Positions 16,991-25,273 of a stretch of 64,000 nt of DNA are shown piece by piece (within the stretch, counting starts at the first letter, position 1; the number at the start of each line of letters is the position of its first letter). The position numbers were made by a program, and so were the translations under genes. Origin of the DNA: Paenibacillus sp. PL2-23. GTDB lineage: Bacteria; Bacillota; Bacilli; Paenibacillales; Paenibacillaceae. The stretch spans positions 3,248,001-3,312,000 of the forward strand of contig NZ_CP162129.1 in assembly GCF_040834005.1 (NCBI RefSeq), written 5' to 3'. The notes under the pieces were generated by a model. That model was not told the origin of the DNA and ran no database searches. It saw only the letters and a list, made by a program, of their open reading frames with translations.

Positions 16991-18365
16991 CCATCCCCCT
17001 TCCTGTCTCGTTCGACTTGTTAACGGCAAAGCGTTCGATGGTGAAGTGAAGATCCAGCTCCTGGTCGGCGCGTATGCGTCGATTGGGAACACGATTCCCG
17101 TCCGCATCCAGCTCAAAGCGCCTGAAGCCTTGCGTGAACCGGAACTGGTACCCGCTGTCTCGCGGCACGAGAAACCGTCCGCTGTAGCGGCTGCCGCCAA
17201 TCGCGGACAGCTTCATCCCCATGCCGCCGAAGATTGCGTCGGCCTGCGAGAATGCGGGCGGCACCTCAGCCGTCAAGGTTACGGATACGAGCTCTGACAG
17301 CTCCGCAACGACCGTATACCGCGATGAGGCGTGCAGCCCCTCCGCTTGTACATGAATCCAGGCCTCTCCCTCTTGTCTTGGAACTAATGTACCGTCCTCC
17401 CTAATATCCAGCACGTCCGGCCGCTCCGAATGGAAATCGCCCCGCAGGACGGTCATCAGCAAGCCGTTCTCGTACCGAATCAATGGATTCAGACGGACAC
17501 GCGGTCCCTTGATCCCTACCTCCATTCGCCCATGCAGCTCCAGCGCGGCTGGTCTGCTCGGCTTGCCAAACATGTACAGAAGAGGCATTTCCACTCTCTG
17601 CGCCCAGGCGGTTTCTTCATGCGCGGCATCCGGCTGCAGGAGGAAGGCCAGCTCCTCCCTATGCCTGTAGCCTTGGCCCAGCAGCCGTTCCGCTGCCGCT
17701 CGCGCATGCTCCGGAAGGAACAAGCCCTCCGCGTCCCCGATATCCATCCATATTCGTCCCGGGCCGCGTCCCGGGTAATCCTGGTAGAGCTTCTCCTCGC
17801 GCAGTCCGGACGGCGATTCCGCATCCAGGCTCGCTTTGATGAAATAAGGGGATAGCAGGATCAGCTTGCCGAACACATCCGGATAACGGAAGCCGATATG
17901 GTACGACGACAAGGCGCCGGCGGAGGCGCCCATAAGCGCCGTATGGCCGGCATCCGTCATCGTATTGAAGCGACGGTCGATATAAGGCTTCAGCTCATGC
18001 ACGATGAAATGCTCGTAATCGACGCCCGAGCAGCGGATTCTGTCCGCCTCCTCCTCCGGCGCCTTGAAATGATAAAATTCATTCCCCTCCACGGGCCTGA
18101 CATGGCCGATGGCCACCACGATGATCCGTTCGATCCTCCCCTCCGCAATCAGACGATCGCAAGCCTCATCCACATGCCAGCTGTCGCCGCCGGGGCGAAT
18201 GGAGGGGAAGGCTCGCTGTCCCGCATGCATATAGAGCACGGGATAACGTACAGCCCTGTCCTCCTGCTTGTAGCCAGGAGGCAGATACACATAAATCGAA
18301 CGGTAGTTGGCAAGCCTGCTGGCGTAAAAGTCGGCAATCGTTACAATTGTGGAGTTTTCCTGCAA
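16962..18365 (-). CDS. Esterase D-type alpha/beta hydrolase with Ig-like and starch-binding-like tail
   Basis: A 467-residue protein without an obvious signal peptide. Residues about 1-265 are an esterase D/enterochelin-esterase type hydrolase: YVYLPPGY, VLYMHAGQ oxyanion region, nucleophile serine in LMGASAGALSS, and a late acid/His pair. Residues about 280-370 look like a bacterial Ig-like domain. The last 70 residues (YQFRFTQGF, then DADGNRVPNR) resemble CBM20/48-type modules and echo the tail of the amylase at 25274. The start is TTG 18365 behind AAGGAGG. It overlaps the BtrH-ACP gene and heads the operon. A role in releasing or transferring an acyl product is inferred. Confidence 0.75.
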   Translation of the reverse strand: MQENSTIVTIADFYASRLANYRSIYVYLPPGYKQEDRAVRYPVLYMHAGQRAFPSIRPGGDSWHVDEACDRLIAEGRIERIIVVAIGHVRPVEGNEFYHFKAPEEEADRIRCSGVDYEHFIVHELKPYIDRRFNTMTDAGHTALMGASAGALSSYHIGFRYPDVFGKLILLSPYFIKASLDAESPSGLREEKLYQDYPGRGPGRIWMDIGDAEGLFLPEHARAAAERLLGQGYRHREELAFLLQPDAAHEETAWAQRVEMPLLYMFGKPSRPAALELHGRMEVGIKGPRVRLNPLIRYENGLLMTVLRGDFHSERPDVLDIREDGTLVPRQEGEAWIHVQAEGLHASSRYTVVAELSELVSVTLTAEVPPAFSQADAIFGGMGMKLSAIGGSRYSGRFLVPRDSGYQFRFTQGFRRFELDADGNRVPNRRIRADQELDLHFTIERFAVNKSNETGRGMDGDGAISST

Positions 18366-18460
18366 TCTCTCTTCCTCCTTCTCCTGCTCTCTGCTTGCAA
18401 AGCTGCAACTGCCCCCCTTTCCGCATTGACCTTCTGCGGCGCCTCGCAGTCGCCGGCAAC

Positions 18461-18505
18461 GACGAACAACCCCGTCACTCTGCAGAGTAGACGGGGTTGT
18501 TCGTC
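18461..18505 (-). repeat. Strong 16-bp stem-loop in the leader of the esterase operon
   Basis: GACGAACAACCCCGTC is followed, after a 13-base loop that contains the palindrome ACTCTGCAGAGT, by its exact complement. It lies between the minus-strand promoter and the esterase start and has no T-tract on either side. That argues against a simple terminator and for an RNA structure or protein-binding site. Confidence 0.8.
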
Positions 18506-18568
18506 AACCGAACGGCTGCCGGTTTCCTAAACATGGCCCTCAGATTGTCATTTCTAAACTTCACCACT

Positions 18569-18597
18569 ATAATAATCCACCGCTTTTAAAATGTAAA
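18569..18597 (-). promoter_or_regulatory. SigA promoter of the esterase/BtrH-ACP/ANL/PhyH unit
   Basis: On the minus strand TTTACA, a 17-bp spacer and TATTAT lie about 200 bp upstream of the esterase start, leaving a long leader that contains the 18461-18505 hairpin. Confidence 0.7.
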
Positions 18598-18619
18598 TCA
18601 TTTAATTTAATTTTAAATA

Positions 18620-18649
18620 TTGACATTAATTCAAATATATATTTAGATA
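18620..18649 (+). promoter_or_regulatory. SigA promoter of the CGTase gene
   Basis: TTGACA, an 18-bp AT-rich spacer and TAGATA occur in a strongly AT-rich segment. The leader to the CGTase start is about 205 bases and contains a terminator-like hairpin. Confidence 0.65.
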
Positions 18650-18729
18650 TAAGTGCAAATATAATTTAAGGGCTATGCTTTTCTGGTATCGCGTTGGGGC
18701 ATTCGCTTCCGCCGATGACAGGAACAACC

Positions 18730-18768
18730 CCGGCATCTCCGCAAGATTGGAGCTGCCGGATTTTTTTT
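18730..18768 (+). terminator. Terminator hairpin inside the CGTase leader (possible attenuator)
   Basis: CCGGCATCTCC pairs with GGAGCTGCCGG (one mismatch) around an 8-base loop and is followed by eight T residues. It lies between the promoter at 18620 and the CGTase start, with no gene upstream on this strand that it could serve. That points to regulated read-through. Confidence 0.72.
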
Positions 18769-18863
18769 GCCCAGGAAGGGAGGGTAACATTCGCTATTGG
18801 ATACCGGTTCAGCCGAAGCATTAAGCTTGCGCAATACGAATACGAGATGAGAGGCGGAATGAA

Positions 18864-21026
18864 ATGATCAGATTATGGAGAAGTACTTATGTTGCCGTAC
18901 TGCTGGCGGCTATGCTGCTCGCAAGCCTGCACATCCCCGCGCTGCAAGGCTCCACCACCGTCTATGCCGCACCCGACACGTCCGTTGCCAACAAACAGAA
19001 TTTCAGCACCGACGTGATCTATCAGCTGTTCACGGACCGGTTCCGCAACGGCAATACGGCTAACGATCCGACAGGCGCTGCCTTCAGCGCTTCCTGTACG
19101 AACCTGCGCCTATACTGCGGAGGCGACTGGCAGGGCATTATAGACAAGATTAACGATAACTACTTCACGAATATGGGCATCACGGCTCTGTGGATCTCTC
19201 AGCCGGTCGAGAATATCTACTCCATCGTCAACTACTCCGGCACCTCGATTACCTCCTACCATGGCTACTGGGCCCGCGACTTCAAGCGAACAAACCCCTA
19301 CTTCGGGAGCTTCACCGACTTTACCAATCTCATCAACGCGGCGCATGCCAAAAATATAAAGGTCATTATCGACTTTGCGCCCAACCATACATCGCCCGCC
19401 ATGGAGACCAACTCCGCCTTCGCGGAGAACGGAAGGCTCTATGATAACGGCACCCTGCTCGCCGGCTACACGGGCGATATGAACGGGCTGTTCCATCATA
19501 ATGGCGGCACCGACTTCTCCTCGCTGGAGAACGGCATCTACAAAAACTTGTATGATCTCGCCGACATCAACCACAACAAGACGATTACCGACACCTACTT
19601 CAAGGATGCAATCAAGCTGTGGCTCGATCTCGGCATTGACGGCATTCGCGTAGACGCGGTGAAGCATATGCCGTTGGGCTGGCAGAAAAACTGGATGTCC
19701 GCCATTAACGAATACAAGCCGGTCTTTACGTTCGGCGAATGGTTCCTGGGCGTCAACGAAGTGGACCCGAACAATCACAAGTTCGCCAATGAATCCGGCA
19801 TGAGCCTGCTCGACTTCCAGTTCAATCAGAAGGTCAGACAGGTATTCCGAGACAACACCGACACGATGTACGGACTCGACAGCATGCTGTCTTCTACCGC
19901 AGCCAGCTACCATCAGGTCAACGATCTGGTGACCTTTATCGACAATCATGATATGGATCGATTCAAGACAAGTTCGGTCAACAATCGCAGCCTGGAGCTG
20001 GCGCTGGCGCTGACTCTCACCTCGCGCGGCGTACCCGCCATCTACTACGGAACGGAGCATTACCTGACAGGCAATGGCGATCCCGGCAACCGCGGGCCAA
20101 TGACGTCCTTCTCGCAGACGACAACCGCCTTCAACGTCATCAAGAAGCTGGCGCCGCTTCGCAAATCCAATCCCGCGATTGCTTATGGCACCACCCAGCA
20201 GCGCTGGATTAACAACGATGTGTACATCTTCGAGCGGAAGTTCGGTAACAGCGTGGCCGTCGTGGCGATCAACCGCAACCAGTCCGCCTCCGCATCCATT
20301 GGCGGATTGCTGACAAGCCTGCCTGCCGGCACCTATACCGACGCGCTGGGCGGCCTGCTCGGCGGCAGCTCCATATCGGTTGGAAGCGGCGGAGCCGCAT
20401 CGACGTTTACTCTCGCGGCAGGCGCGGCAGCCGTCTGGCAGTACACGCCGGCTCAAACGTCGCCCGTTGTGGGACATGTCGGACCGGTTATGGGCAAGGC
20501 GGGAACCGTCGTTACCATTGACGGACGCGGCTTCGGCGGAACGGCGGGAACGGTGTATTTTGGCACAACGGCCGTATCCGGAGCCCAAATTGTCAGCTGG
20601 GAGGATACGCAGATCAAAGTGATTGCGCCAGCCGCAGCAGCCGGTCTCTACCAGGTGAAGATTAGAACGGCAGGAGCTGTCGACAGCAACGCCTATAACG
20701 GCTTCAATCTGCTGACGGGGTCCCAGGTATCCATCCGATTCGTGGTCAACAACGCAACCACCGCACTTGGCGAAAATGTCTATCTGGTCGGCAATGTCGC
20801 CGAGCTGGGCAGCTGGACGCCGGCCAAGGCCATTGGTCCAATGTTTAATACGGTGATGGCGGCTTACCCGACCTGGTACTACGATGTGAGCGTTCCCGCG
20901 AACACCGCGCTGCAATTCAAATTCATCAAGAAGAACGGCTCGACGGTAACTTGGGAGAGCGGCAGCAATCACACCTTTACAACCCCGTCATCCGGCATCG
21001 CGACGATTACCGTGAACTGGCAGTAG
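18864..21026 (+). CDS. cgt: Cyclomaltodextrin glucanotransferase (CGTase), secreted
   Basis: CGTase makes cyclodextrins from starch by intramolecular transglycosylation. The 720-residue precursor has a signal peptide of about 35 residues ending near VYAA. Catalytic domains A/B follow, with nucleophile Asp264 ([10 protein letters not shown]), acid/base Glu292 (FGEWFL) and Asp360 (FIDNHDM). Removing 35 residues gives 229 and 257, the standard CGTase numbers. [11 protein letters not shown] keeps the central aromatic (Tyr195 type) that favours cyclisation. Domain C, an IPT/TIG domain D (about 515-600) and a C-terminal starch-binding CBM20 (ending TINVNWQ-like) follow. The products would feed the ABC importer next door. 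Confidence 0.95.
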   Translation: MIRLWRSTYVAVLLAAMLLASLHIPALQGSTTVYAAPDTSVANKQNFSTDVIYQLFTDRFRNGNTANDPTGAAFSASCTNLRLYCGGDWQGIIDKINDNYFTNMGITALWISQPVENIYSIVNYSGTSITSYHGYWARDFKRTNPYFGSFTDFTNLINAAHAKNIKVIIDFAPNHTSPAMETNSAFAENGRLYDNGTLLAGYTGDMNGLFHHNGGTDFSSLENGIYKNLYDLADINHNKTITDTYFKDAIKLWLDLGIDGIRVDAVKHMPLGWQKNWMSAINEYKPVFTFGEWFLGVNEVDPNNHKFANESGMSLLDFQFNQKVRQVFRDNTDTMYGLDSMLSSTAASYHQVNDLVTFIDNHDMDRFKTSSVNNRSLELALALTLTSRGVPAIYYGTEHYLTGNGDPGNRGPMTSFSQTTTAFNVIKKLAPLRKSNPAIAYGTTQQRWINNDVYIFERKFGNSVAVVAINRNQSASASIGGLLTSLPAGTYTDALGGLLGGSSISVGSGGAASTFTLAAGAAAVWQYTPAQTSPVVGHVGPVMGKAGTVVTIDGRGFGGTAGTVYFGTTAVSGAQIVSWEDTQIKVIAPAAAAGLYQVKIRTAGAVDSNAYNGFNLLTGSQVSIRFVVNNATTALGENVYLVGNVAELGSWTPAKAIGPMFNTVMAAYPTWYYDVSVPANTALQFKFIKKNGSTVTWESGSNHTFTTPSSGIATITVNWQ

Positions 21027-21051
21027 CAGCCTGAACAAATAAGAAAATGAC

Positions 21052-21094
21052 AAAACCCCTGAAACATGTCCACAGGATATGGTTCAGGGGTTTT
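21052..21094. terminator. Bidirectional terminator between cgt and the ABC operon
   Basis: The 12-bp perfect stem AAAACCCCTGAA/TTCAGGGGTTTT gives a T run on either strand. The two flanking genes converge here. Confidence 0.9.
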
Positions 21095-21097
21095 GGC

Positions 21098-21934
21098 TCA
21101 TCCTTTGGACGCGCCGGACATGAGGCCTTGCACAAGAAAGCGCTGGAGGAAGATGAACAGCAGTGTGATCGGTATGCCAATAAGCACCGCTCCAGCCGCA
21201 AACATCGTGAAGTTGCTGTTCTGGAAGCTGTTGACGAGATCCCACATCCCGACGGCCAGCGTCCAGTTCTCCTTCGTCCGCAGCACAAGCCGGGCGAAGA
21301 TGAAGTCCACCCATGCTCCGGTGAAGCTGGTTAACGCCACATAAGTGAGGATCGGACGGGAGAGCGGCAGCATGATTTTGGTAAATACGGTCAAATTGCT
21401 TGCCCCGTCGATTCTGGCCGCCTCATCCAGACTGCGGGGAATCGTATCGAAGAAGCCTTTGACGATAAAGCCGCCGAGAACGGCGCCTGCGGAGTAGACC
21501 AGCACAAGCGCGGTATGCGTGTCCAGCAGCTTCAGCTGCAGCAGGATGACATAGATGGCGATCAGGCTCATGAAGCTGGGGAACATGCCCAGCACCAGCA
21601 TGACCGTAAGCGCCGTCTTTCGCCCCTTGAACTGAAAGCGGGACATGGCATACATGCCCAGCGTAACCAACGTTGTCGAGAAGATCATGGTCAGCGTCGC
21701 AATCTTGAGCGTGTTCAAATACCATCTGCCGTACTGGAACGATGGGGTCGTGAACAGCTCGCGATAATGATTCAGGGTGAACTGGCTTGGCCATAGGCTC
21801 TCGCTGTACAGCGCCGCTCCGGGACGCAGAGAAGACAACACGATCCATAACACAGGATAGACGGCCACAACCGTCAGAATCAGCAGCAGAATGTAGCTTA
21901 ATCCCAGCCTTACCACGTTATTTTTCCGATTCAT
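21098..21934 (-). CDS. Maltodextrin/cyclodextrin ABC transporter permease, MalG type
   Basis: A 278-residue inner-membrane permease with six hydrophobic segments. It has the ATPase-docking EAA loop (DEAARIDGASNLTVFTKIML then PLSRP), and the C-terminal end is typical of MalG. It overlaps the MalF-type gene by four bases. Co-location with CGTase indicates import of cyclodextrins or maltodextrins. No ATPase gene lies in the operon, so a shared MsmX-type ATPase elsewhere is expected from knowledge of the family. Confidence 0.9.
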   Translation of the reverse strand: MNRKNNVVRLGLSYILLLILTVVAVYPVLWIVLSSLRPGAALYSESLWPSQFTLNHYRELFTTPSFQYGRWYLNTLKIATLTMIFSTTLVTLGMYAMSRFQFKGRKTALTVMLVLGMFPSFMSLIAIYVILLQLKLLDTHTALVLVYSAGAVLGGFIVKGFFDTIPRSLDEAARIDGASNLTVFTKIMLPLSRPILTYVALTSFTGAWVDFIFARLVLRTKENWTLAVGMWDLVNSFQNSNFTMFAAGAVLIGIPITLLFIFLQRFLVQGLMSGASKG

Positions 21935-23250
21935 TGGATCATATCCTCCTCTTTGAACGAACGCGAGCGACGGAAATTCCAGATCGAGAACGACGCTATA
22001 ATCAGGAATATGATAATGCCTATGGCGGAAGCCATATTGAACTTGCTGTTGTCGAGCGTCAGCTTATACAGCCATGTGACGAGCAGGTCGGTTGCTCCCG
22101 CGAACTGATAATCCCCCTTGATGGGATTGCCGTTCGTCAGCAGGAAGATGACATTAAAGTTGTTGATATTCCCTGCGAATTGCATAATGAGCACCGGTGC
22201 TGTCGCAAACAAAATAAACGGCATCGTTATGATCCGGAACTTCTGCAGCATTGTAGCTCCGTCCACGTCGGCAGCCTCGTACAGATCCCGCGGAATCGAC
22301 GTCAGCACGCCTAGAATCAGCACCATCGTTACGGGAATGCCCAGCCACATATTGACGACGATAACCGTTACCTTGGCCCAGAATGGATCGGTCAGCCAAG
22401 GCAAGCCCTCCAGCCCGAACGCCCGGAAATATTGATTGATGGGCCCAAATTGGCCGTTGAACAAATTTTTCATCAGCAGCAAGGATATGATCTGAGGGAT
22501 GGCGTAGGGCAGAATGAAAATGGTGCGCCACAGCTTCTTGAAGCGAATCCCCCTCTGCTCGATAAGCAGCGCGACAAGCACGCCGCCGAAGTACGTCGTT
22601 ACGGTCGCGAGCACTGCCCAGATCAGGGTCCAGGTTAAGACGCCGAGGAACGTATGGCTCCAGCTCTTGAGCTGCAGCAGATCGACAAACGTCTTAAAGC
22701 CGACCCAGTCCACCAGCTTGGCGGGAGGAATATGGTCGGGTGCGGAATAGTTGGTAAAGGCCAGCATAATGGTGAACACGATGGGCAGCACTGTAAACAG
22801 CAAGACGCCCATAGCGGGAACAAACAACAAGATTTGCGGAAAATAGCGGTCGATGGCATTGCGCTTCAGCTTCAGGGCGCCCCGATCCCCATCGGCTTCA
22901 TCAATCACCTTGCCCGTCTGATGAGCATCAAAGATATTAACCGCGTAAAGTAAAATAAATACAAATAATGCCAAAAGAACAAGCAAACCATCAAGCATCA
23001 GGAAGATGGAGTGATCGCCCTTGACCAGTTGGGTCCCTCCGCCCTGCTTCACAAATTTCTGCGTCTGCTCGCCCAATGTGACCAGACCCCAGACCGCGTG
23101 CTGCAGCCTTGGGGCAATGTAATAGAGGCCGAGCGCTTCTATGAGCAGGAAGGCAAGCCCCTTCAGCCATTGCCTGTTGTATAGCTGGCCAAGTCCCATG
23201 GCAAGGACGGACATGAGAGTAGCGGCCGCTCTATGTTTGTTCATGTTCAA
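21931..23250 (-). CDS. Maltodextrin/cyclodextrin ABC transporter permease, MalF type
   Basis: A 439-residue permease with an extended N-terminal region of hydrophobic segments (GQLYNRQWLKGLAFLLIEAL), then a six-helix core. The EAA loop reads YEAADVDGATMLQKFRIITM-P. Length and N-terminal extension match MalF-like subunits rather than MalG. It pairs with the downstream MalG-type gene and is separated from the binding-protein gene by a stem-loop. Confidence 0.9.
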   Translation of the reverse strand: MNMNKHRAAATLMSVLAMGLGQLYNRQWLKGLAFLLIEALGLYYIAPRLQHAVWGLVTLGEQTQKFVKQGGGTQLVKGDHSIFLMLDGLLVLLALFVFILLYAVNIFDAHQTGKVIDEADGDRGALKLKRNAIDRYFPQILLFVPAMGVLLFTVLPIVFTIMLAFTNYSAPDHIPPAKLVDWVGFKTFVDLLQLKSWSHTFLGVLTWTLIWAVLATVTTYFGGVLVALLIEQRGIRFKKLWRTIFILPYAIPQIISLLLMKNLFNGQFGPINQYFRAFGLEGLPWLTDPFWAKVTVIVVNMWLGIPVTMVLILGVLTSIPRDLYEAADVDGATMLQKFRIITMPFILFATAPVLIMQFAGNINNFNVIFLLTNGNPIKGDYQFAGATDLLVTWLYKLTLDNSKFNMASAIGIIIFLIIASFSIWNFRRSRSFKEEDMIQ

Positions 23251-23269
23251 TGCTCCTCCTAGTTCATAG

Positions 23270-23294
23270 CCCGCCGGAATGCAATCCCGGCGGG
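23270..23294 (-). other. Intercistronic stem-loop between binding protein and MalF
   Basis: The perfect 8-bp stem CCCGCCGG/CCGGCGGG has a 9-base loop and no T-tract. Such hairpins after malE-like genes commonly protect the upstream message and give it excess expression over the permeases; that role is inferred. Confidence 0.7.
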
Positions 23295-23320
23295 TGAATG
23301 ATCATCTATATGCCAGTGGA

Positions 23321-24616
23321 CTAGGAGGCAGAGATCGCTTCCTGAATTTGCTGGACGGCTTTATCCAGAGCTTCCTTGACATCCTTGCCTTCATCCCAGA
23401 TTTCCGCGATGCCCGCCGTAATCGGACCCCAGACATTGCCCATCTCCGGAATGGACGGCATCGGCGTGGAATTTTTGAACTGATCCAGGAACGCCTTAGT
23501 CACCTCGTCATTGGCGATAGCCGGATCCGAAGCCGCTTCCGTATTGGACGGCAGCAAGCCGTTCATTTCAAAGTTTTTCAGCTGAGCCTCCTTCGTGGAG
23601 AGGAAACGGGCGAACAGCTTGGCGGCGTTCGGGTATTGCGAGTTGGCGTTGACATAATAAGCCTTGACGCCGGAGAAGGATACCATCGGCTTGCCGTTGA
23701 TCGTAGGAAGCGGCGCTACGCCGAAGTCCAGCCCTTCTGTCGCTCTGTAATCGGACAACGCCCACGGACCGTTGATGTCCATCGCTAGCGTGCCGCCTGT
23801 GAACAAGCCTTTTTTGATATCGTAGTTCACGTCGCCCATCTTGATCGGGAGCAGCTTCTCCTTCAGCGACTGAAGGAACTTGCCGCCTTCAATGGACCCC
23901 TCATTGTTCAGGCCGATATCGTTTTTATCCGTATTTTCCTGGCCGAACATATAGCCGCCCGGCGTGACGAGGAACGCATAGTCGTAATAGAACTGCTGCA
24001 GCTCCCACATCATCGCGAATTTATTATTGCTCACATCGTTGAACGTTTCGGCGAAGGCGATAACCTCCTCCATGGTTTGCGGCGGAGTCGGAATGAGCTT
24101 CTTGTTATAGTACATCGCATAGGTTTCAACCGCGTACGGATAGCCGTACAGCACATCCTCGTAGGTGACAGCCTTCACCGCATTCTCCGCATTTTCGCTT
24201 GCTGTCTGCTCCTGAAACTCCTCATTCGGGAAGATAAGGCCCGCTTGGGCCGCGCGGCCGATCTGATCATGCGGGAATACAACGACATCCGCTCCGAGTC
24301 CTGCCGGTCCGTCCGTTGTCAGCTTCGTGACCTGATCCGGCGGAGCCAGCTCCTCCATCTTCACCGGTACGCCGTACTGCTCCTCGAACTCCTTGCCCAG
24401 CGCCTCAATGAACGTCCGCTGATTTTTGTCCTCCCAGATAATTAGGCTAGCTCCCGCCTCTGGCTGTAAGCCCTCCACAGCGTCGGACGTTGCCGCCGGA
24501 CTTGTTGCTTCGGGCGCGGTGGATGCCGGCGTATTGCCGCCTCCCCCTCCGGAACTGCATGCCGTCAGCGCCACTGCCAGGATGGAAATTGCCGTTGTGC
24601 CCAACCACTTTTTCAT
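23321..24616 (-). CDS. Maltodextrin/cyclodextrin-binding lipoprotein, MalE type
   Basis: An extracellular solute-binding lipoprotein of about 431 residues. The signal peptide MKKWLGTTAISILAVALTAC ends in a lipobox with the modified cysteine at about residue 20, followed by a Gly/Ser/Thr/Pro linker. The body has the family-1 binding protein pattern (ADVVVFPHDQIGRAAQAGL, GYPYAVETYAMYYNK, AMDINGPWALSDY). The frame continues 22 codons upstream, but MKKW lies behind GAGAGGGG and starts a proper signal, so it was chosen. It heads the importer operon. Confidence 0.93.
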   Translation of the reverse strand: MKKWLGTTAISILAVALTACSSGGGGGNTPASTAPEATSPAATSDAVEGLQPEAGASLIIWEDKNQRTFIEALGKEFEEQYGVPVKMEELAPPDQVTKLTTDGPAGLGADVVVFPHDQIGRAAQAGLIFPNEEFQEQTASENAENAVKAVTYEDVLYGYPYAVETYAMYYNKKLIPTPPQTMEEVIAFAETFNDVSNNKFAMMWELQQFYYDYAFLVTPGGYMFGQENTDKNDIGLNNEGSIEGGKFLQSLKEKLLPIKMGDVNYDIKKGLFTGGTLAMDINGPWALSDYRATEGLDFGVAPLPTINGKPMVSFSGVKAYYVNANSQYPNAAKLFARFLSTKEAQLKNFEMNGLLPSNTEAASDPAIANDEVTKAFLDQFKNSTPMPSIPEMGNVWGPITAGIAEIWDEGKDVKEALDKAVQQIQEAISAS

Positions 24617-24730
24617 TTCATTTGCCCCTCTCGTTTTTTTGAAATTGTCCAAGCTTGCCTGCATGGATGTCGAGGCCTGCATGTTGCCCCGTCTCTCAGT
24701 CCGGCTTACGCGGCCATGTGAGGACTAGGA

Positions 24731-24742
24731 GCAAACGTTTGC
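24731..24742. promoter_or_regulatory. LacI-family operator (perfect palindrome)
   Basis: GCAAACGTTTGC is a perfect 12-bp palindrome of the type bound by LacI/GalR regulators. It lies about 100 bp into the transcript of the importer operon. A one-mismatch relative is at 25107-25118, on the amylase side, and the LacI regulator at 28445 is the likely binder. Confidence 0.7.
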
Positions 24743-24818
24743 GCATTGTTTGAAATAGGAGTGTACGAATCGTTTATGCATGTATGAAAACTGTCTGAAC
24801 GGTCGATCCGTCTCATGA

Positions 24819-24832
24819 TGTAAGCGCTGCAT
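24819..24832. promoter_or_regulatory. Cre-like site at the importer promoter
   Basis: TGTAAGCGCTGCAT matches the CcpA cre core (TGWAANCG then T) with two mismatches at the right end. It sits just downstream of the -10 of the importer promoter, where CcpA would block initiation or early elongation. Confidence 0.5.
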
Positions 24833-24844
24833 CGACGTGAACTC

Positions 24845-24873
24845 ATCATACCTGACAAATTTTGTTGGTTCAA
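24845..24873 (-). promoter_or_regulatory. SigA promoter of the importer operon
   Basis: The minus strand has TTGAAC, a 17-bp spacer and TATGAT. The leader to the MalE-type start is about 220 bases and contains the cre-like site and the palindromic operator. Confidence 0.75.
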
Positions 24874-24892
24874 ACGATTGCACAGTCGTTTG
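24871..24892. promoter_or_regulatory. Inverted repeat CAAACGA-N8-TCGTTTG overlapping the -35
   Basis: Two perfect 7-bp arms are separated by eight bases, and the left arm overlaps the -35 of the importer promoter. The arms resemble split halves of the GCAAACGTTTGC operator. Confidence 0.5.
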
Positions 24893-24998
24893 TGGGTTAT
24901 TTTTGCCAATTTTTTATTCATTTTCTCGTTCAATCTCCGCTTTTCTCTGTTTCTTGAAAAAGTTAGCAAACTTGTCATTCCGTCTATTATTGTTTCTA

Positions 24999-25027
24999 TT
25001 GACAATCGCAGCCGTACGATGTTATGT
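24999..25027 (+). promoter_or_regulatory. SigA promoter of the multi-module amylase gene
   Basis: TTGACA, a 17-bp spacer and TTATGT lie about 250 bp upstream of the amylase start. The operator at 25107 and the cre-like site at 25238 lie within the leader, so both would act as roadblocks. Confidence 0.6.
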
Positions 25028-25104
25028 TTGAAGAGGAAACCGGTTTCTCCGAATGGAAAAGGGATTCAGTCCTGATCAGGCTGCATCCACCCCTGCTGTT
25101 TGTT

Positions 25105-25120
25105 GCGCAAACGTTAGCAC
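25105..25120. promoter_or_regulatory. Second LacI-family operator
   Basis: GCGCAAACGTTAGCAC differs at one core position from the perfect palindrome at 24731. Together they flank the divergent promoters and could support looping. Confidence 0.6.
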
Positions 25121-25237
25121 GTTGCGTTCTGCAGCAAGCATTTCCTCCAATGAGCTCGTCATCATCTAGTTCTAGTCATCCGCTTTGCACTTTTCAGCCT
25201 CAAGAACGTACCTGCTAAGCTTCGCCGCCACACAAAT

Positions 25238-25251
25238 TGTAAGCGCTTTAT
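25238..25251. promoter_or_regulatory. Cre-like site before the amylase gene
   Basis: TGTAAGCGCTTTAT fits the CcpA consensus except for the last two bases and lies 23 bp upstream of the amylase start codon, similar in placement to cre sites of other Bacillus amylase genes. Confidence 0.6.
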
Positions 25252-25273
25252 CCATTATGTTAGGAGGGACATT

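Noticed and set aside
16991-17200. 70-codon N-terminal extension of the BtrH-ACP protein
   Set aside because: It lies within the esterase gene, is low in complexity, and a good ribosome binding site precedes MGMEPF.
18461-18505. Strong hairpin as a factor-independent terminator
   Set aside because: There is no T-tract on either strand.
19110-20972. 620-codon open frame antisense to the CGTase gene
   Set aside because: It is a shadow of the GC-rich CGTase reading frame. It has no ribosome binding site and no recognisable protein.
24871-24892. CAAACGA-N8-TCGTTTG as a CRISPR-like or recombinase site
   Set aside because: It is a single copy in a promoter region and is better explained as an operator.
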